A stretch of 5,703 bases of DNA from Candidatus Omnitrophota bacterium (GTDB taxonomy: Bacteria > Omnitrophota > Koll11 > JAHIPI01): contig JAQUMG010000119.1 of the NCBI GenBank assembly GCA_028718265.1, forward strand, positions 1-5,703, given 5' to 3'. This document shows, one piece after another, positions 4,894-5,703 of the stretch. Position 1 is the first letter of the stretch. Every line of letters starts with the position of its first letter. The position numbers and the translations under genes were made by a program. A model generated the notes under the pieces. It was not told where the DNA came from. It saw only the letters and a list, made by a program, of their open reading frames with translations, and made no database searches.

Positions 4894-5703
4894 ATGAGGA
4901 AAGTAATAGCAGCCGTATTATTTTTGTTTATCGCGACTTCAGCATTTGCTGAAGAGAAAAAAGAAGAAGCGTCTCATAGGCTGGAGCCTATCGTTGTAAC
5001 GCCATCGCGCGAAGAAGAGTCTTATCTGAGCGCCGGCAAAAGTTTTTCGATCATTACTGAGGACCAGATCAAGAGATCGAATGCGCGAACGATCCCCGAA
5101 CTGCTGAAAGGCGAAGTGGGGATAGAAGTCAGAGATTATATAGGTAACGGCAAGACCGCGCAGGTAGACTTAAGGGGGTTTGGAGAAACATCGGTTTCTA
5201 ATACTCTGGTAATGATAGACGGAAGAAGGACCAATCAGATCGATATCTCCGGAACCGACTGGACGCAGATCAGCATAGATTCGATAGAGAGAATAGAGAT
5301 AGTCAGAGGAGCACAGTCTGTCCTGTATGGGGACAATGCTGTCGGAGGAGTAATAAACATATTTACCAAAAAAGGGAAGGGCAAAAAGCCGGGGGCGGGG
5401 TTTGGTTTCAAAAAAGGTTCTTACGGATATACTTCGTATGGCGGTTCCATAAGCGGCGGAAGCGATTTTCTCGATTATTACGCAGGCCTTGGCTACTACT
5501 ATACGAAAGGATACAGGGTTAATAACGATCTCGAAGTAGGTGACTTCAATAATACGATCACGATGAAGCCCGCAGACCAATTTCATATAAAACTCAGTAG
5601 TGGATATCACAAAGACTGGTATGGCCTGCCAGGCGCATTATCACAGGCCGACTTGCGCAGAGTAGGCCTAAGAGGCTCAATATACCCTAATGACAGGGCT
5701 AAG
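4894..5703 (+). CDS. btuB: TonB-dependent outer-membrane receptor, probable cobalamin transporter (3' end outside window)
   Basis: The frame runs open from the ATG at 4894 to the window end (270 residues; such receptors usually have about 600-700). A signal peptide is clear: basic 'MRK', a hydrophobic stretch 4-18, and a probable cut after 'AFA' at residue 19, followed by a charged Glu/Lys linker. 'EPIVVTPSR' (31-39) is the TonB-box region. The plug domain covers roughly 45-160 and includes 'TIPELLKGEVGIEV' (66-79), 'VDLRGFGE' (91-98), 'NTLVMIDGRR' (103-112) and the strong signature 'IERIEIVRGAQSVLYGDNAVGGVINIFTKK' in pieces over 131-160. From about 165 alternating aromatic/glycine strands begin the beta barrel. 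The cobalamin riboswitch directly upstream points to vitamin B12 or another corrinoid as substrate, imported with energy from TonB-ExbB-ExbD. The receptor family is certain; the BtuB assignment rests on the riboswitch, since plug sequences do not reliably fix the ligand. Confidence 0.92.
   Translation, partial: MRKVIAAVLFLFIATSAFAEEKKEEASHRLEPIVVTPSREEESYLSAGKSFSIITEDQIKRSNARTIPELLKGEVGIEVRDYIGNGKTAQVDLRGFGETSVSNTLVMIDGRRTNQIDISGTDWTQISIDSIERIEIVRGAQSVLYGDNAVGGVINIFTKKGKGKKPGAGFGFKKGSYGYTSYGGSISGGSDFLDYYAGLGYYYTKGYRVNNDLEVGDFNNTITMKPADQFHIKLSSGYHKDWYGLPGALSQADLRRVGLRGSIYPNDRAK

Noticed and set aside
5170..5610. 146-codon open frame on the minus strand
   Set aside because: It lies wholly antisense to the TonB-dependent receptor, whose plug motifs are unmistakable; the translation has no recognisable features.

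Overview
The window looks like a piece of a diderm (outer-membrane) bacterial chromosome. A TonB-dependent outer-membrane receptor under a cobalamin riboswitch sits beside a surface-polysaccharide gene block. Base composition is moderate and uneven: by eye the fucosyltransferase is the most AT-rich gene and the receptor gene the least. Nothing here fixes the phylum. The mosaic style would suit an uncultured environmental diderm, for example from the PVC/Omnitrophota part of the tree, but that is only a guess.

Layout. (1) Positions 1-1268, plus strand: the C-terminal end of a radical SAM/SPASM-type protein, then a GT11 family (alpha-1,2-fucosyltransferase-like) gene. (2) Positions 1339-4403, minus strand, convergent with the first block: a family 2 glycosyltransferase, a family 4 glycosyltransferase that begins right after its stop codon, and, after a gap of about 130 bases, a small class I SAM-dependent methyltransferase. 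(3) Positions 4404-4893: a gene-free stretch of 490 bases. It holds the upstream region of the minus-strand glycosyltransferase genes and, on the plus strand, a sigma70-like promoter, a cobalamin aptamer closed by a perfect 8-bp P1, a candidate antiterminator and an intrinsic terminator. (4) Position 4894 to the window end, plus strand: the N-terminal 270 residues of a TonB-dependent receptor, most likely for vitamin B12 (BtuB-like).

How the parts work together. The two glycosyltransferases, the fucosyltransferase and the methyltransferase would suit assembly and decoration of an O-antigen, capsule or exopolysaccharide repeat unit. The radical SAM protein may be an accessory modifying enzyme, but its catalytic half is outside the window. 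The riboswitch-receptor unit is a separate regulon: when cobalamin is plentiful the aptamer should favour the terminator and shut off synthesis of the outer-membrane importer.

I see no tRNA, rRNA, insertion sequence, CRISPR array or recombination site. No clearly new system is visible. The most informative part is the complete, readable riboswitch architecture at 4555-4890. The most puzzling part is the leader of the minus-strand operon, where good ribosome-binding sequences have no matching start codon.
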